A DNA stretch of 64,000 nt from Nocardioides jiangsuensis (GTDB lineage: Bacteria; Actinomycetota; Actinomycetes; Propionibacteriales; Nocardioidaceae). The DNA is taken from positions 992,001 to 1,056,000 of the forward strand of contig NZ_JAIEZQ010000001.1 of NCBI RefSeq assembly GCF_019679455.1. Direction: 5' to 3'. Made by a program: the position numbers and the translations under genes. Below, in pieces: positions 8,207-16,983 of the stretch (position 1 is the first letter of the stretch; every line of letters starts with the position of its first letter). A model generated the notes under the pieces. It had not been told where the DNA came from. It saw nothing but the letters and a program-made list of their open reading frames with translations, and did not search any database.

Positions 8207-10819
8207 ATGAGCCTGACCGCCGCCGGCCTCAGCACCGAGGAGGCCGAACGGCGGTCGGCCACGGAGGGACCCAACCGGCTGCCCCGACCACCCAGACCCG
8301 CTCCGCTCCGACAGCTCGCACGGCAGTTCACGCATCTGCTGGCGGTGCTGCTCTGGGTGGCGGCGGGCCTGGCGCTGCTCGCGGGGCTCCCGCCGCTGGC
8401 GGTGGCGATCGTCGCGGTGGTGGTGCTGAACGCGGTGTTCGCGTTCGCGCAGGAGCACCGCGCCGACAAGTCCGCCGAGCGGCTCGACGCCATGCTGCCC
8501 ACCAGCGTGCGGGTACGTCGGGACGGGGTGCTGTGCACGGTCGACGCCGCCGACCTGGTCCGCGACGACCTGGTCGTCCTCATCGCCGGCGACCGGGTGG
8601 CGGCGGATGCGCGCCTCGCCGTCGCCCACGCCCTCACGCTCGACGAGTCCCTGGTCACCGGGGAGAGCGCGGCGGTCCCCCGCGCGACCGGGGAGACCGT
8701 GCTGGCCGGGACGTTCGTGGTGCAGGGCGAGGCGGAGGCGGTCGTCACCGCGATCGGGTCCGGCACGGTCATCGCGGGGATCTCCGCACTGACCCAGCAG
8801 GCCACCAGGCCGCCGAGCCCGCTCACCGTCCAGCTGAACGGCGTGGTCCGCGTGGTCGCCGTGATCGCGATCGCCACGGGGGTCGGGCTCGGCGTCGCCG
8901 GACTGCTCCTGGGCCTGCACCCGACGGACGCGTTCCTCTTCGCGGTCGGGGTCACCGTCGCGCTGGTCCCCGAGGGGCTGCTGCCCACCGTCACGCTGTC
9001 GCTGGCCCGGGGCGCCCAGCTGATGGCGGGGCGCAACGCGCTGGTCCGGCGGCTCGACGCGGTGGAGACGCTCGGCGCGACCACCTTCATCTGCACCGAC
9101 AAGACCGGCACCCTGACCCAGAACCGGATGGCCGTGGTCGAGGTGTGGACGCCGGCCGGGACGGTGACCCTCGACCCGCTCGGCTACACCCCGGAGGCGG
9201 TGCACCACGGCGACCCGGTCGCGGTCGAGCTGATGCGCCGGGCGGCGGACGGCGCCGCACGCTGCGTCACCGGCCGGGTGGTCCGCCGCGCGGGCGGCTG
9301 GACCGCCGAGGGCGACCCGATGGAGGCCGCCCTGCACTGCTGGGCGCTGAGCCTGGGCTGGGACCCCGGACGCGGCCGGGTGCAGCTGCGGCAGCCGTTC
9401 ACCGCCGACCGGCTGCTCAGCTCCGTGGTGGTGGACGGGGTCTCCCACGTCCTGGGCGCGCCCGAGGCCGTGCTGAGGCGGACCCGCGTGGTTCCACGTG
9501 GAACAGAGGACCACCTGCACGCGATGGCCTCCCGCGGCCGCCGGGTCGTCGCCGTCGCCCGCCGTACCTGGCAGCCCGACGACGGACCCGAAGCGGCCGA
9601 GACCGACCTCGAGCTGCTCGCGCTCGTCGGCCTCGAGGACCCGCCCCGGCCCGACGTCGCCGACTCGCTGGCCTCCTGCCGCACCGCGGCGATCCGGGTG
9701 GCCATGGTGACCGGCGACCACCCCGCCACCGCCGCGGCGATCGCCCGCGAGGTGGGCCTGCTCCGGCCGGGCGGGATCGTGCTCGACGGGGCGTCGCTGC
9801 CGGCCGACGACGCCGAGCTCGGCGCGCTGCTGGACAACGGCGACGGTGCGGTGGTCGCCCGGGTCACTCCCGCCGACAAGCTCCGGATCGCCCGGGTGCT
9901 GCGCGAGCGCGGGCACGTCGTGGCGATGACCGGCGACGGCGTCAACGACGCGCCGGCGCTGCGGGAGGCCGACGTCGGGGTGGCGATGGGGGCGAGCGGC
10001 AGCGACGTCACCCGCGAGGTGGCCGACCTGGTGCTGCTCGACGACCACTTCGCCACGATCGTGGCCGCGGTCGAGCTCGGCCGGGCCACGTTCAGCAACG
10101 TGCGCCGGTTCCTGACCTACCACCTCGCCGACAACGTCGCCGAGCTCGCCCCGTTCGCGCTGTGGGCGCTGACCGGGGGACAGCTCCCGCTCGCGATCGG
10201 CGTGCTTCAGGTACTCGCCCTCGACATCGGCACCGACATGCTCCCGGCCCTCGGCCTCGGCGCGGAGCCCCCCAGCAAACGGGTGATGCGCGGTCCGGCG
10301 CACGTCGGCTCGCTGGTCAACGCCGCCCTGCTGCGACGCGCGTTCGGCGTGCTCGGCGCCGTCGAGGCGACGATGTCGATGCTCGCCTTCACCACGGTGC
10401 TGGTGCTCGGCGGCTGGGCCTGGGGCGAGGCGCCCGGCGCCGCGTTGCTGGCCACGGCCTCGGGTACGGCGTTCGCCGCGATCGCGGTGGGCCAGATGGC
10501 GAACGCGTTCGCGTGCCGGAGCAGCTCGGTGCCCGCCTGGCGGCTGCCGTTCCGGTCCAACCCGCTCGTGCTGGCGGCGGTCGGCGCCGAGGTGCTGCTG
10601 CTCCTCGTCTTCGTCGGGGCGCCGTGGGTGGCGGACCTGCTCGGCGGCTCGTGGCCCTCGGGGACCGGCTGGGCGATGGCGGGCTCGACCGCCGTGGTGC
10701 TGCTCCTCGCCGACGGCGGGCACAAGTGGTTCAGGGGGCGCGGGAGGCGCCGGCGCGCGAGCCCGGGGTCCCACGTGAGGGTGGGCGCGAGGCCGGTCGT
10801 GCGGTCGGGCGGCAGGTGA
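8207..10819 (+). CDS. P-type cation-transporting ATPase (P2-like)
   Basis: An 870-residue cation pump. It has the N-terminal cation-ATPase segment, the actuator motif TGES (~150), the membrane motif PEGLLPT, the phosphorylated aspartate in DKTGT (D298) and the hinge TGDGVNDAPAL (~575), followed by C-terminal membrane helices. The PEGL motif and the lack of heavy-metal CPx or N-terminal CxxC motifs place it with P2-type (calcium, sodium or similar) pumps, comparable to mycobacterial CtpF, a dormancy-regulon member. The ion is not predictable. The ATG at 8207 starts the canonical N-terminus. It ends with an Arg-rich tail. Confidence 0.92.
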   Translation: MSLTAAGLSTEEAERRSATEGPNRLPRPPRPAPLRQLARQFTHLLAVLLWVAAGLALLAGLPPLAVAIVAVVVLNAVFAFAQEHRADKSAERLDAMLPTSVRVRRDGVLCTVDAADLVRDDLVVLIAGDRVAADARLAVAHALTLDESLVTGESAAVPRATGETVLAGTFVVQGEAEAVVTAIGSGTVIAGISALTQQATRPPSPLTVQLNGVVRVVAVIAIATGVGLGVAGLLLGLHPTDAFLFAVGVTVALVPEGLLPTVTLSLARGAQLMAGRNALVRRLDAVETLGATTFICTDKTGTLTQNRMAVVEVWTPAGTVTLDPLGYTPEAVHHGDPVAVELMRRAADGAARCVTGRVVRRAGGWTAEGDPMEAALHCWALSLGWDPGRGRVQLRQPFTADRLLSSVVVDGVSHVLGAPEAVLRRTRVVPRGTEDHLHAMASRGRRVVAVARRTWQPDDGPEAAETDLELLALVGLEDPPRPDVADSLASCRTAAIRVAMVTGDHPATAAAIAREVGLLRPGGIVLDGASLPADDAELGALLDNGDGAVVARVTPADKLRIARVLRERGHVVAMTGDGVNDAPALREADVGVAMGASGSDVTREVADLVLLDDHFATIVAAVELGRATFSNVRRFLTYHLADNVAELAPFALWALTGGQLPLAIGVLQVLALDIGTDMLPALGLGAEPPSKRVMRGPAHVGSLVNAALLRRAFGVLGAVEATMSMLAFTTVLVLGGWAWGEAPGAALLATASGTAFAAIAVGQMANAFACRSSSVPAWRLPFRSNPLVLAAVGAEVLLLLVFVGAPWVADLLGGSWPSGTGWAMAGSTAVVLLLADGGHKWFRGRGRRRRASPGSHVRVGARPVVRSGGR

Positions 10820-10906
10820 GGCGGCGGGTCCGCCGGCAGGACAGGAGGCAGGGCCGGCGGCACCAGGGTCGCCGGCCGGGCCGACCGGGTTGCGGGAGCC
10901 GACCGG

Positions 10907-11176
10907 TCAGCGGGAGATGTGCACGCGCTCGTGGGTGAGCGACTCGATGTCCTCCGCGGCCGCGTGGAGCAGCCGATGGGCGAGGTCGGAGAGCGCCCGG
11001 GCCACCGCCAGCTCGTCCCCGATCTCCGGGACGTCGCGGTCGGTGGGGTTCAGCCGGGCGGTGCCCGTGCCCGTCAGCGTGACCGTCTCGTCGGGGCGCA
11101 GCCGCGCCTCGGCGTGGGTCAGTCCGTCGCGTTCGCCGATGAAGAGGTCGACATGCCAGGTCTTGGTGGTACTCAT
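10907..11176 (-). CDS. DUF1876 (dsRBD-like) domain protein
   Basis: An 89-residue protein matching DUF1876: [20 protein letters not shown], a Thr/Gly-rich strand, then [28 protein letters not shown]. The family includes mycobacterial Rv1738, one of the most strongly hypoxia- and NO-induced dormancy genes, whose fold resembles ribosome-hibernation factors; a role in translational shutdown is proposed for it. Here it lies between the P-type ATPase (convergent) and the alcohol dehydrogenase/stress-protein operon, which fits a dormancy-type block. The ATG at 11176 is the only sensible start. Confidence 0.85.
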   Translation of the reverse strand: MSTTKTWHVDLFIGERDGLTHAEARLRPDETVTLTGTGTARLNPTDRDVPEIGDELAVARALSDLAHRLLHAAAEDIESLTHERVHISR

Positions 11177-11208
11177 GCTTCATTGCCGCACGGTCCGTCG
11201 TGGACGCG

Positions 11209-12228
11209 TCAGGGTCGAAGGTCCCCGATGTGCAGCACGGCGGCGCCGTGCACCCGGTCGGCGGCGAGGTCGTCGAGGGCGTGCGCGGCACGGCCGAGCG
11301 GGTAGGGGGTGACGGTCGCGGTGACCCCGAGCCGGGGCGCCAGGGCGAGCAGCTCCTCCCCGTCGGCGCGGGTATTCGAGGTGACGCTGGTCAGCGTCCG
11401 CTCCCGGAACAGGTGCCGCTGGTAGTCCAGCTCCGGCACCGCGGAGAGGTGGATCCCGGCCACCGCCAGCGTGCCGCCGCGGTCCAGGGCGGCGAGCGCC
11501 GGCGGGACCAGGTCCCCGACCGGGGCGAAGACGATCGCCGAGTCAAGCGGCACCGGCGGGGCGTCGTACGCCTCACCGGCCGAGACCGCGCCGAGCTCGA
11601 GCGCCAGGGCGCGGGCCGCCGCGTCGCGGGTGAGCACGTGCACCTCGGCACCCTGCGCGATCGCGACCTGCGCGGTGATGTGCGCGCTGCCGCCGAAGCC
11701 GTAGAGCCCGAGCCGGCCCCCGGGCGGGACCGCCGCCCGGCGCAGCGCGCGGTAGCCGATGATCCCGGCGCACAGCAGCGGGGCGGCCTGCTCGTCGGGG
11801 AGCGCCTCGGGCAGCGCGTAGGCGAAGCCGGCCGGCGCGACGGCGTACTCCGCGTAGCCGCCGTCCTCGTCCCAGCCGGTGTAGCGCGACTCGGGGCAGA
11901 GGTTCTCCGCGCCGCGGCGGCACCAGCGGCAGGCGCCGCACGTGTGCCGCAGCCAGGCCACGCCGACCCGTTCTCCGGCGGCGAACCGGGTCACGCCGGC
12001 GCCGAGCCCAACGACCGTGCCCACCACCTCGTGGCCGGGGACGACCGGGGAGCGGCGCGGGGCCAGGTCGCCGTCGCGCACGTGCAAGTCGGTACGGCAG
12101 ACGCCGCAGACGTGCACCCTCAGGGCCACCTCGCCCGGGCCGGGGCGCGGCACCGGACGCTCGACGGGGTGCAACGTGCCCTCGCCGCGCGTCTCCCAGG
12201 CGCGCATCGTCGCCGGGAGCGCGCTCAC
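11209..12228 (-). CDS. Zinc-dependent alcohol dehydrogenase family protein
   Basis: A 339-residue medium-chain dehydrogenase. The catalytic zinc site is CGVCRTDLH plus GHEVVG, the structural zinc has four cysteines in [15 protein letters not shown], and the cofactor-binding region is [10 protein letters not shown], a variant of the usual GxGxxG. It should oxidise an alcohol or reduce an aldehyde with NAD(P). The GTG at 12228 lies four bases past the stop of the upstream stress-protein gene, so they form an operon; an ATG eight codons in is an alternative start. Confidence 0.9.
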   Translation of the reverse strand: MSALPATMRAWETRGEGTLHPVERPVPRPGPGEVALRVHVCGVCRTDLHVRDGDLAPRRSPVVPGHEVVGTVVGLGAGVTRFAAGERVGVAWLRHTCGACRWCRRGAENLCPESRYTGWDEDGGYAEYAVAPAGFAYALPEALPDEQAAPLLCAGIIGYRALRRAAVPPGGRLGLYGFGGSAHITAQVAIAQGAEVHVLTRDAAARALALELGAVSAGEAYDAPPVPLDSAIVFAPVGDLVPPALAALDRGGTLAVAGIHLSAVPELDYQRHLFRERTLTSVTSNTRADGEELLALAPRLGVTATVTPYPLGRAAHALDDLAADRVHGAAVLHIGDLRP

Positions 12229-12232
12229 GGGG

Positions 12233-13081
12233 TCACCGGACGACGGCGACCGGGCACTCGGCGTGGTGCAGCAGCGCCTGGCTGACCGAGCCGAGCAGCA
12301 GGCCGGCGAAGGCGCCGAGGCCGCGGGAGCCGACCACGAGGAGCGACGCGGACTGCGAGGCGTCGGCCAGCACCCGGTGCGGGGCGACCGGGATCGCCTC
12401 CTCGGTCACGTGGACGTCGGGGTAGCGCTCGGCGAAGCCGGCCAGCGACTCGGAGACGATCCGCTCCGCCATGTTGACCTCGTCGGCGTCGGAGTCCAGC
12501 GGGTAGCCGGCGCTGACGCCGGTCCCACGGGACAGGTTGCGCCAGCCGTGGATCACGGTGAGCGGGCCGCCGCTGCGGCTGGCGTGGTCGAAGGCGAAGT
12601 CCAGCGCGCGCTTGCTGCCGCCGGAGCCGTCCACGCCGACGACGACGCGGGTGCTGTCCGGGTCGCGCGGCGGGCGGGTGACCACCACCGGGCAGAAGGC
12701 GTGCCGGGCCACGTGCTGGCTGACCGAGCCGAGGACCACACCCGAGACCAGGCTGTGCCCCCGGGCGCCGACCACGACCAGGCTCGCGTGCTGCGAGGAG
12801 GTGATCAGCGCCTCGCTCGGCGGCTTCTCGACCACCTCCACCGAGGTCTGCGTCGAACGTGCTCCCTTGAGCCGGTCCTCCGCGTCGCGGCGGAGGCGGG
12901 CCATCTTCTCCACGTGCCAGTCCCCGGTGATCTCGAGGATCTGGGTGGGGTCGACCTCGGAGATCATCACGTGCAGCGGGCGGCCGCGGTCGGCGGCGAG
13001 CCGGTCCCCCCACGAGAGGGCGAGCTCGCTGTCACCCGAGCCGTCGTAGCCGACGAGGACTGCGCCTTCCGGTGTTCTCAT
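12233..13081 (-). CDS. Universal stress protein, tandem UspA domains
   Basis: A 282-residue protein of two UspA domains (~1-138 and ~144-282). Each begins with a short strand ([16 protein letters not shown]) and ends with the nucleotide-binding pattern G-x2-G-x9-G-S ([30 protein letters not shown]), so both are predicted to bind ATP. Tandem Usps of this kind are members of the mycobacterial dormancy regulon. A GGGAC-type box lies 36-49 bases upstream. The ATG at 13081 follows GGAGG closely. It is the first gene of an operon with the alcohol dehydrogenase. Confidence 0.93.
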   Translation of the reverse strand: MRTPEGAVLVGYDGSGDSELALSWGDRLAADRGRPLHVMISEVDPTQILEITGDWHVEKMARLRRDAEDRLKGARSTQTSVEVVEKPPSEALITSSQHASLVVVGARGHSLVSGVVLGSVSQHVARHAFCPVVVTRPPRDPDSTRVVVGVDGSGGSKRALDFAFDHASRSGGPLTVIHGWRNLSRGTGVSAGYPLDSDADEVNMAERIVSESLAGFAERYPDVHVTEEAIPVAPHRVLADASQSASLLVVGSRGLGAFAGLLLGSVSQALLHHAECPVAVVR

Positions 13082-13116
13082 GCCTCCATCATCGTGACCG
13101 CGACGCGGCCCGGCCA

Positions 13117-13130
13117 GGGTCTCTGGTCCC
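13117..13130 (-). promoter_or_regulatory. Candidate DosR/DevR-like box upstream of the universal stress protein
   Basis: Read on the minus strand the site is GGGACCAGAGACCC, an exact fit to GGGACNNNNGNCCC, placed 36-49 bases before the start codon of the universal stress protein gene. The position would suit activation at a leaderless or nearly leaderless promoter. Identified by pattern only. Confidence 0.5.
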
Positions 13131-13135
13131 GCTCC

Positions 13136-14905
13136 TCAGGCGCGCAGCTCCGGGAACTGGTCGTCGCGCCACTCCGGCGACCCGTCCCCGGTCGCGTCGC
13201 CGGCCGCGTCGCCGCGTCCGGCGGCCCGCTCGTTCTCCCGGGCCCGCAGCTCGACCCGGCGGATCTTCCCCGAGATCGTCTTGGGCAGCTCGGCGAACTC
13301 CAGGCGGCGGACCCGCTGGTACGGCGCCAGGTGCTCGCGGGCGTGCCGGAGGATCGCGAGCGCGGTGTCCCTGGTCGGCTCGTGCCCGGGGGCGAGGACC
13401 ACGTACGCCTTCGGCACCGCGAGCCGGACCGGGTCGGGCGCGGGTACGACGGCGGCCTCCGCGACCGCCGGGTGCTCGATCAGCACCGACTCGAGCTCGA
13501 ACGGGCTGATCTTGTAGTCGGAGGCCTTGAACACGTCGTCGGTCCGCCCGACGTAGGTGATGTACCCCTCCTCGTCGACCGAGGCGACGTCGCCGGTGTG
13601 GTAGTAGCCGCCGGTCATCGCGTCCTCGTTGCGCTGCGCGTCGCCCTGGTAGCCGGTCATCAGCGGCAGCGGCGAGGCCGCCAGGTCGAGGCAGATCTCG
13701 CCCTCGCCGGGTGCGGTCACCGGCTCGCGGGTCATCGGGTCGACCAGCACCACCGGGCAGCCGGGCAGCGCACGCCCCATCGACCCGGGCTTCACGGTCG
13801 AGCCGGGGGTGTTGCCGACCGCGGCGGTCATCTCCGTCTGGCCGTACCCGTCGCGCAGGGTCAGGCCCCACTGCCGGCGGACCTGCTCGATCACCTCCGG
13901 GTTGAGCGGCTCGCCGGCGCCGATCACCTCGCGCAGGCTGCCGGGTCCGCCGGACAGGTCGGCGTTGATCAGCATCCGCCACACGGTCGGCGGCGCGCAG
14001 AACGACGTGACCTCGTGCGTGTGCAGCTGGTCGAGCAGCGCGACGGGGTCGAACCGCGTGTAGTTGAAGAGGAAGACGGTGGCCTCCGCGATCCACGGCG
14101 CGAAGAAGCAGGACCAGGCGTGCTTGGCCCAGCCGGGCGAGGAGATGTTCAGGTGGACGTCCCCGGGCCGCAGCCCGAGCCAGTACATCGTGGTGAGGTG
14201 CCCGACCGGGTAGGACACCTGGGTGTGCTCCACGAGCTTCGGCCGCGACGTCGTACCGGAGGTGAAGTAGAGCAGCAGCCGGTCCTCCGGCGCCGTACCC
14301 GGGTGCTCGAGGGAGACGTCGCCGAGGCCGTGCGCGTCGTGCAGGTCGAGCCAGCCGGGGGCCGCGCCGACGGCGACCCGGGTGTAGTCACCGGGGACGG
14401 CGTCGAACTTCGCGGTGTCCGCGGGGTTGCAGATGACGTGCCGCGCGCCGCCCCGGTCGATCCGGTCGGTGAGGTCCGCCGGCCCGACCGCGGTGGTGGT
14501 CGGCATGATCACCGCGCCCAGTTTCATGATGCCGAGCATCGACTCCCACAGCTCGACCTGGTTGCCGAGCATGACGACGACCGCGTCGCCCTTCGCCACG
14601 CCCTGGGCACGCAGCCACGCCGCGACCCGGTCGGAGCGGCGGGCCATCTCGTCGAAGGTCACCGAGGTGGTGGAGCCGTCCTCCTCGACGAGGACCAGCG
14701 CCGGGCGGTCGTTGCCGCGGGCGATCGCGTCGAACCAGTCCACCGCCCAGTTGAACCGCGGCCCGACGTCGGGCCAGGTGAACTCCGCGACCGCGCGCTC
14801 GTGGTCGCCGCGCAGCTCCAGCAGCCGGTCGCGGGCGGCCCGGTAGGCCTCCGTGGCGCCCCCCGTCGTCCTGCCCGTGTCCCGCGTCGTCTCCGCGTGG
14901 CCCAT
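13136..14905 (-). CDS. AMP-dependent acyl-CoA synthetase/ligase
   Basis: A 589-residue ANL-superfamily enzyme that activates a carboxylic acid with ATP to an acyl-AMP, then a CoA thioester. The P-loop-like motif is YFTSGTTSRPKLVEHTQ; the adenylate-binding segment is DGYGQTEMTA; the hinge region DDVFKASDYKISPFELE and the catalytic lysine region PKTISGKIRR are present. Similarity is to the medium-chain/acetyl-CoA synthetase-like group; the substrate is not set by sequence. The ATG at 14905 is chosen over an upstream in-frame start because it precedes the first conserved region with the usual length. Confidence 0.9.
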   Translation of the reverse strand: MGHAETTRDTGRTTGGATEAYRAARDRLLELRGDHERAVAEFTWPDVGPRFNWAVDWFDAIARGNDRPALVLVEEDGSTTSVTFDEMARRSDRVAAWLRAQGVAKGDAVVVMLGNQVELWESMLGIMKLGAVIMPTTTAVGPADLTDRIDRGGARHVICNPADTAKFDAVPGDYTRVAVGAAPGWLDLHDAHGLGDVSLEHPGTAPEDRLLLYFTSGTTSRPKLVEHTQVSYPVGHLTTMYWLGLRPGDVHLNISSPGWAKHAWSCFFAPWIAEATVFLFNYTRFDPVALLDQLHTHEVTSFCAPPTVWRMLINADLSGGPGSLREVIGAGEPLNPEVIEQVRRQWGLTLRDGYGQTEMTAAVGNTPGSTVKPGSMGRALPGCPVVLVDPMTREPVTAPGEGEICLDLAASPLPLMTGYQGDAQRNEDAMTGGYYHTGDVASVDEEGYITYVGRTDDVFKASDYKISPFELESVLIEHPAVAEAAVVPAPDPVRLAVPKAYVVLAPGHEPTRDTALAILRHAREHLAPYQRVRRLEFAELPKTISGKIRRVELRARENERAAGRGDAAGDATGDGSPEWRDDQFPELRA

Positions 14906-15014
14906 CGCGTCTCCCGTCCGGTCTGTCAGGTGCCCGGTGCACCATCCGGTCACGCTAGCCGTACCGCGCCGTGAGCACGAGGGTCTCGCGGCGGGTGGTC
15001 CGCGGTCGGCAGGT

Positions 15015-15070
15015 AGTTCGTGAGTACATGGCTGTTCTCGGCCGCGAGGACAGCCATCTGCTCACGAACT
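15015..15070. repeat. Long imperfect inverted repeat (26-base arms, 4-base loop)
   Basis: Arms at 15015-15040 and 15045-15070 pair over 22 of 26 positions (a 10-base block, an 8-base block and a 4-base block, separated by a 3-base and a 1-base mismatch) with loop GCCG. It lies between the 3' end of the nar operon and the start of the acyl-CoA synthetase. No T-run follows on either strand, so it is either a U-less terminator or a small mobile or regulatory palindrome. Confidence 0.75.
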
Positions 15071-15116
15071 GCCCGCGAGGCCGCACGGCGCGGCCTCCGA
15101 CCACGTGCCGTGGACG

Positions 15117-15524
15117 TCAGTGCAGGGCGACGGTGAGCAGGATCGCGGAGTCGGTGTGCGCGAGCACGGCGTGCCGCTGCGGCGGGACCGGGATCAGCTG
15201 TCCGGGGTAGATGGTCCAGTCCCGCTCACCGGCCCGCAGGGTCACCTTCCCCTTGATCACGTAGAGCGTGGCCGCCGACGGCGAGTCGTGCTCGGCCATC
15301 TCGGCGCCCTCCTGCAGCGCGATCACCACCGCCCGCATCACCGTCCCGGACAGCACGGTCTTCGCCGTCCGCCCCGCCGGATGGTGGCGCAGGTCGGCGA
15401 TCAGCGAGTCGGCGAGCTCGGCCAGCACCACCATCTCGCTCCGCGGGTGGGCCTCCTGCTCGCTCCGGCCCGGTTCGCGGCCCGCCCGGCGTGCCGCCTC
15501 CTGCTCTGCCTCGGTCCCGGTCAT
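15117..15524 (-). CDS. Cupin-domain small protein, last gene of nar operon
   Basis: A 135-residue protein. The N-terminal ~50 residues look helical and charged (SEMVVLAELADSLIADLRHHPAG), and residues ~60-135 form a cupin barrel (LYVIKGKVTLRAGERDWTIYPGQLIPVPPQRHAVLAHTDSAIL). The ATG at 15524 overlaps the narI stop in an ATGA junction, so it is translated with the nar operon; an ATG five codons earlier is possible. Similar cupins occur beside nitrate or stress genes in actinobacteria; no ligand is known. Confidence 0.8.
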   Translation of the reverse strand: MTGTEAEQEAARRAGREPGRSEQEAHPRSEMVVLAELADSLIADLRHHPAGRTAKTVLSGTVMRAVVIALQEGAEMAEHDSPSAATLYVIKGKVTLRAGERDWTIYPGQLIPVPPQRHAVLAHTDSAILLTVALH

Positions 15525-16240
15525 CTCGTGCGCTCCCATCCTCGACGTGGCGTGTGGCTCCCGAGCTGCTGGTCGTCGCGGCTCCGGTAGACGATGTAGG
15601 GCCGGGTCAGGTAGCCCAGCGGGGCGCTGAACACGTGCACGAGCCGCGTGAACGGCCAGAGCGCGAACAGCCCGAACGCGGCGAGCCCGTGCAGCTGGAA
15701 CCCCAGCGGCGCCTCGGCCATCAGCTCGGGGTGGAGGTCGAAGCGGAAGATGCGGCGGAACCAGACCGAGACCCCCTCCCGGTAGTCGTAGTGGCCGAAC
15801 ACGTTGGCGATCACGGTGTTCGCCAGGCCGAGCACGATCACGGTGGCCAGCACCAGGTACATCGCCTTGTCCATCTTCGTGGTCGCGGAGAAGACCGGTC
15901 CGACCGTGCGCCGCCGGTAGATCAGGATCGCCATGCCGACCAGCGTGCAGAACCCGGCGACGGCGCCGACGGCCACGGCGAGGACGTGGTAGACCGACTC
16001 GGAGACGCCGACCGCCTCGGTCCACGACTTCGGGACCCCGAGCCCCATGACGTGTCCGAGGAAGACCGCGAGGATCCCGAAGTGGAACAGCGGGCTGCCC
16101 AGCCGCAGCAGCCGGTCCTCGTAGAGCTGGGAGGACCGGGTGGTCCAGCCGAACTTGTCGTAGCGGTAGCGCCACACGTGGCCGACCACGAACACGGTCA
16201 GGCAGACGTACGGGACGACCACCCAGAGCACCACGTCCAT
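15521..16240 (-). CDS. narI: Respiratory nitrate reductase gamma subunit
   Basis: A 239-residue membrane cytochrome b subunit that takes electrons from menaquinol and passes them to NarH. Five membrane helices are visible, with histidines in helix regions (FVVGHVWRYRYDKFGW, PLFHFGILAVFLGHVMGL, GFQLHGLAAFGLFALWPFTRLVHVFS) that ligate two b hemes in the family. The ATG at 16240 overlaps the narJ stop by one base (TGATG). Length agrees with NarI proteins. Confidence 0.95.
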   Translation of the reverse strand: MDVVLWVVVPYVCLTVFVVGHVWRYRYDKFGWTTRSSQLYEDRLLRLGSPLFHFGILAVFLGHVMGLGVPKSWTEAVGVSESVYHVLAVAVGAVAGFCTLVGMAILIYRRRTVGPVFSATTKMDKAMYLVLATVIVLGLANTVIANVFGHYDYREGVSVWFRRIFRFDLHPELMAEAPLGFQLHGLAAFGLFALWPFTRLVHVFSAPLGYLTRPYIVYRSRDDQQLGSHTPRRGWERTR

Positions 16241-16983
16241 CAGCGACCTCCGGGGAACGACGGCATCGGCAGCGGCTGCGGACCATCCGGAGCGGCCGGG
16301 ACGGCCGCACCACCCGGGGCCGCCGGGCCCGGGTCGAAGGCCGGGGTGGCGTACGGCGTGAGGCCGACCTCCTCCTCGGGAGGTCCCTCGGCGGCCAGCC
16401 GGCGTACGGCGTCCCACTCGTCGCCGCGCAGCGGCGGCAGCGTCGCGGTGACCGCCTCGACCGCCCCCGCCCAGCGCGACCCGGCGTCGCGCAGCGACAG
16501 CCGCAGCAGCTCGAGCCCGGCCCGGTGGTCGAGCAGCAGGCCGAGGCCGAGCCGCTGGTCGACGAGCGCGGCGTACTCCAGCACCACGCACAGGTGGTCG
16601 GGCAGCTCGCCGCCGGCGTCGGTGGAGGCGTCGAGCACGAACCCCGAGCGCAGGTAGGTCTGCTTGAAGCGCAGCAGCGCCACCCCGCGCTTGCGGGTGT
16701 CTCCGTGCGCGAAGTAGGTGAGGAACAGGTTGTGCCGGCGCCGGGTGTCGAAGGTCTCGACGTAGTCGGCCTGGAGCTCGGTGAGCGCCGCCTCCCCGAG
16801 CCGTACGGCGGTCGCCCGGAGCGGCTCGCCCACGGCGCCGGGCAGCGCCCGCGCGGCACCCAGCACCAGGTCGAGCCGGCCGAGGAGCTCCTCGTCGGGG
16901 TAGCCGAGCAGCAGCGAGGCCGACTGCCACGCGAGGGTCAGCTGCTCGGCCGGCAGCGACGGCCGCCCGCGTCGGGGGCTCAC
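16240..16983 (-). CDS. narJ: Nitrate reductase molybdenum cofactor assembly chaperone
   Basis: A 247-residue NarJ/TorD-family chaperone that holds apo-NarG during molybdenum-cofactor insertion. It contains the family stretch ADYVETFDTRRRHNLFLTYFAHGDTRKRG and a Pro/Gly-rich C-terminal tail. The GTG at 16983 overlaps the narH stop in a GTGA junction, which fixes the start. It sits in the canonical order narG-narH-narJ-narI. Confidence 0.95.
   Translation of the reverse strand: MSPRRGRPSLPAEQLTLAWQSASLLLGYPDEELLGRLDLVLGAARALPGAVGEPLRATAVRLGEAALTELQADYVETFDTRRRHNLFLTYFAHGDTRKRGVALLRFKQTYLRSGFVLDASTDAGGELPDHLCVVLEYAALVDQRLGLGLLLDHRAGLELLRLSLRDAGSRWAGAVEAVTATLPPLRGDEWDAVRRLAAEGPPEEEVGLTPYATPAFDPGPAAPGGAAVPAAPDGPQPLPMPSFPGGR

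Noticed and set aside
11187-11208. A GGTCCGTCGTGGAC-like sequence before the DUF1876 gene as a fourth dormancy box.
   Set aside because: It does not fit the GGGACNNNNGNCCC spacing and was found only by looser matching.
11942-14974. A 1010-residue plus-strand frame across the alcohol dehydrogenase, stress protein and ligase genes.
   Set aside because: It lies opposite three well-identified minus-strand genes and shows no domain; long open frames are expected in such GC-rich DNA.
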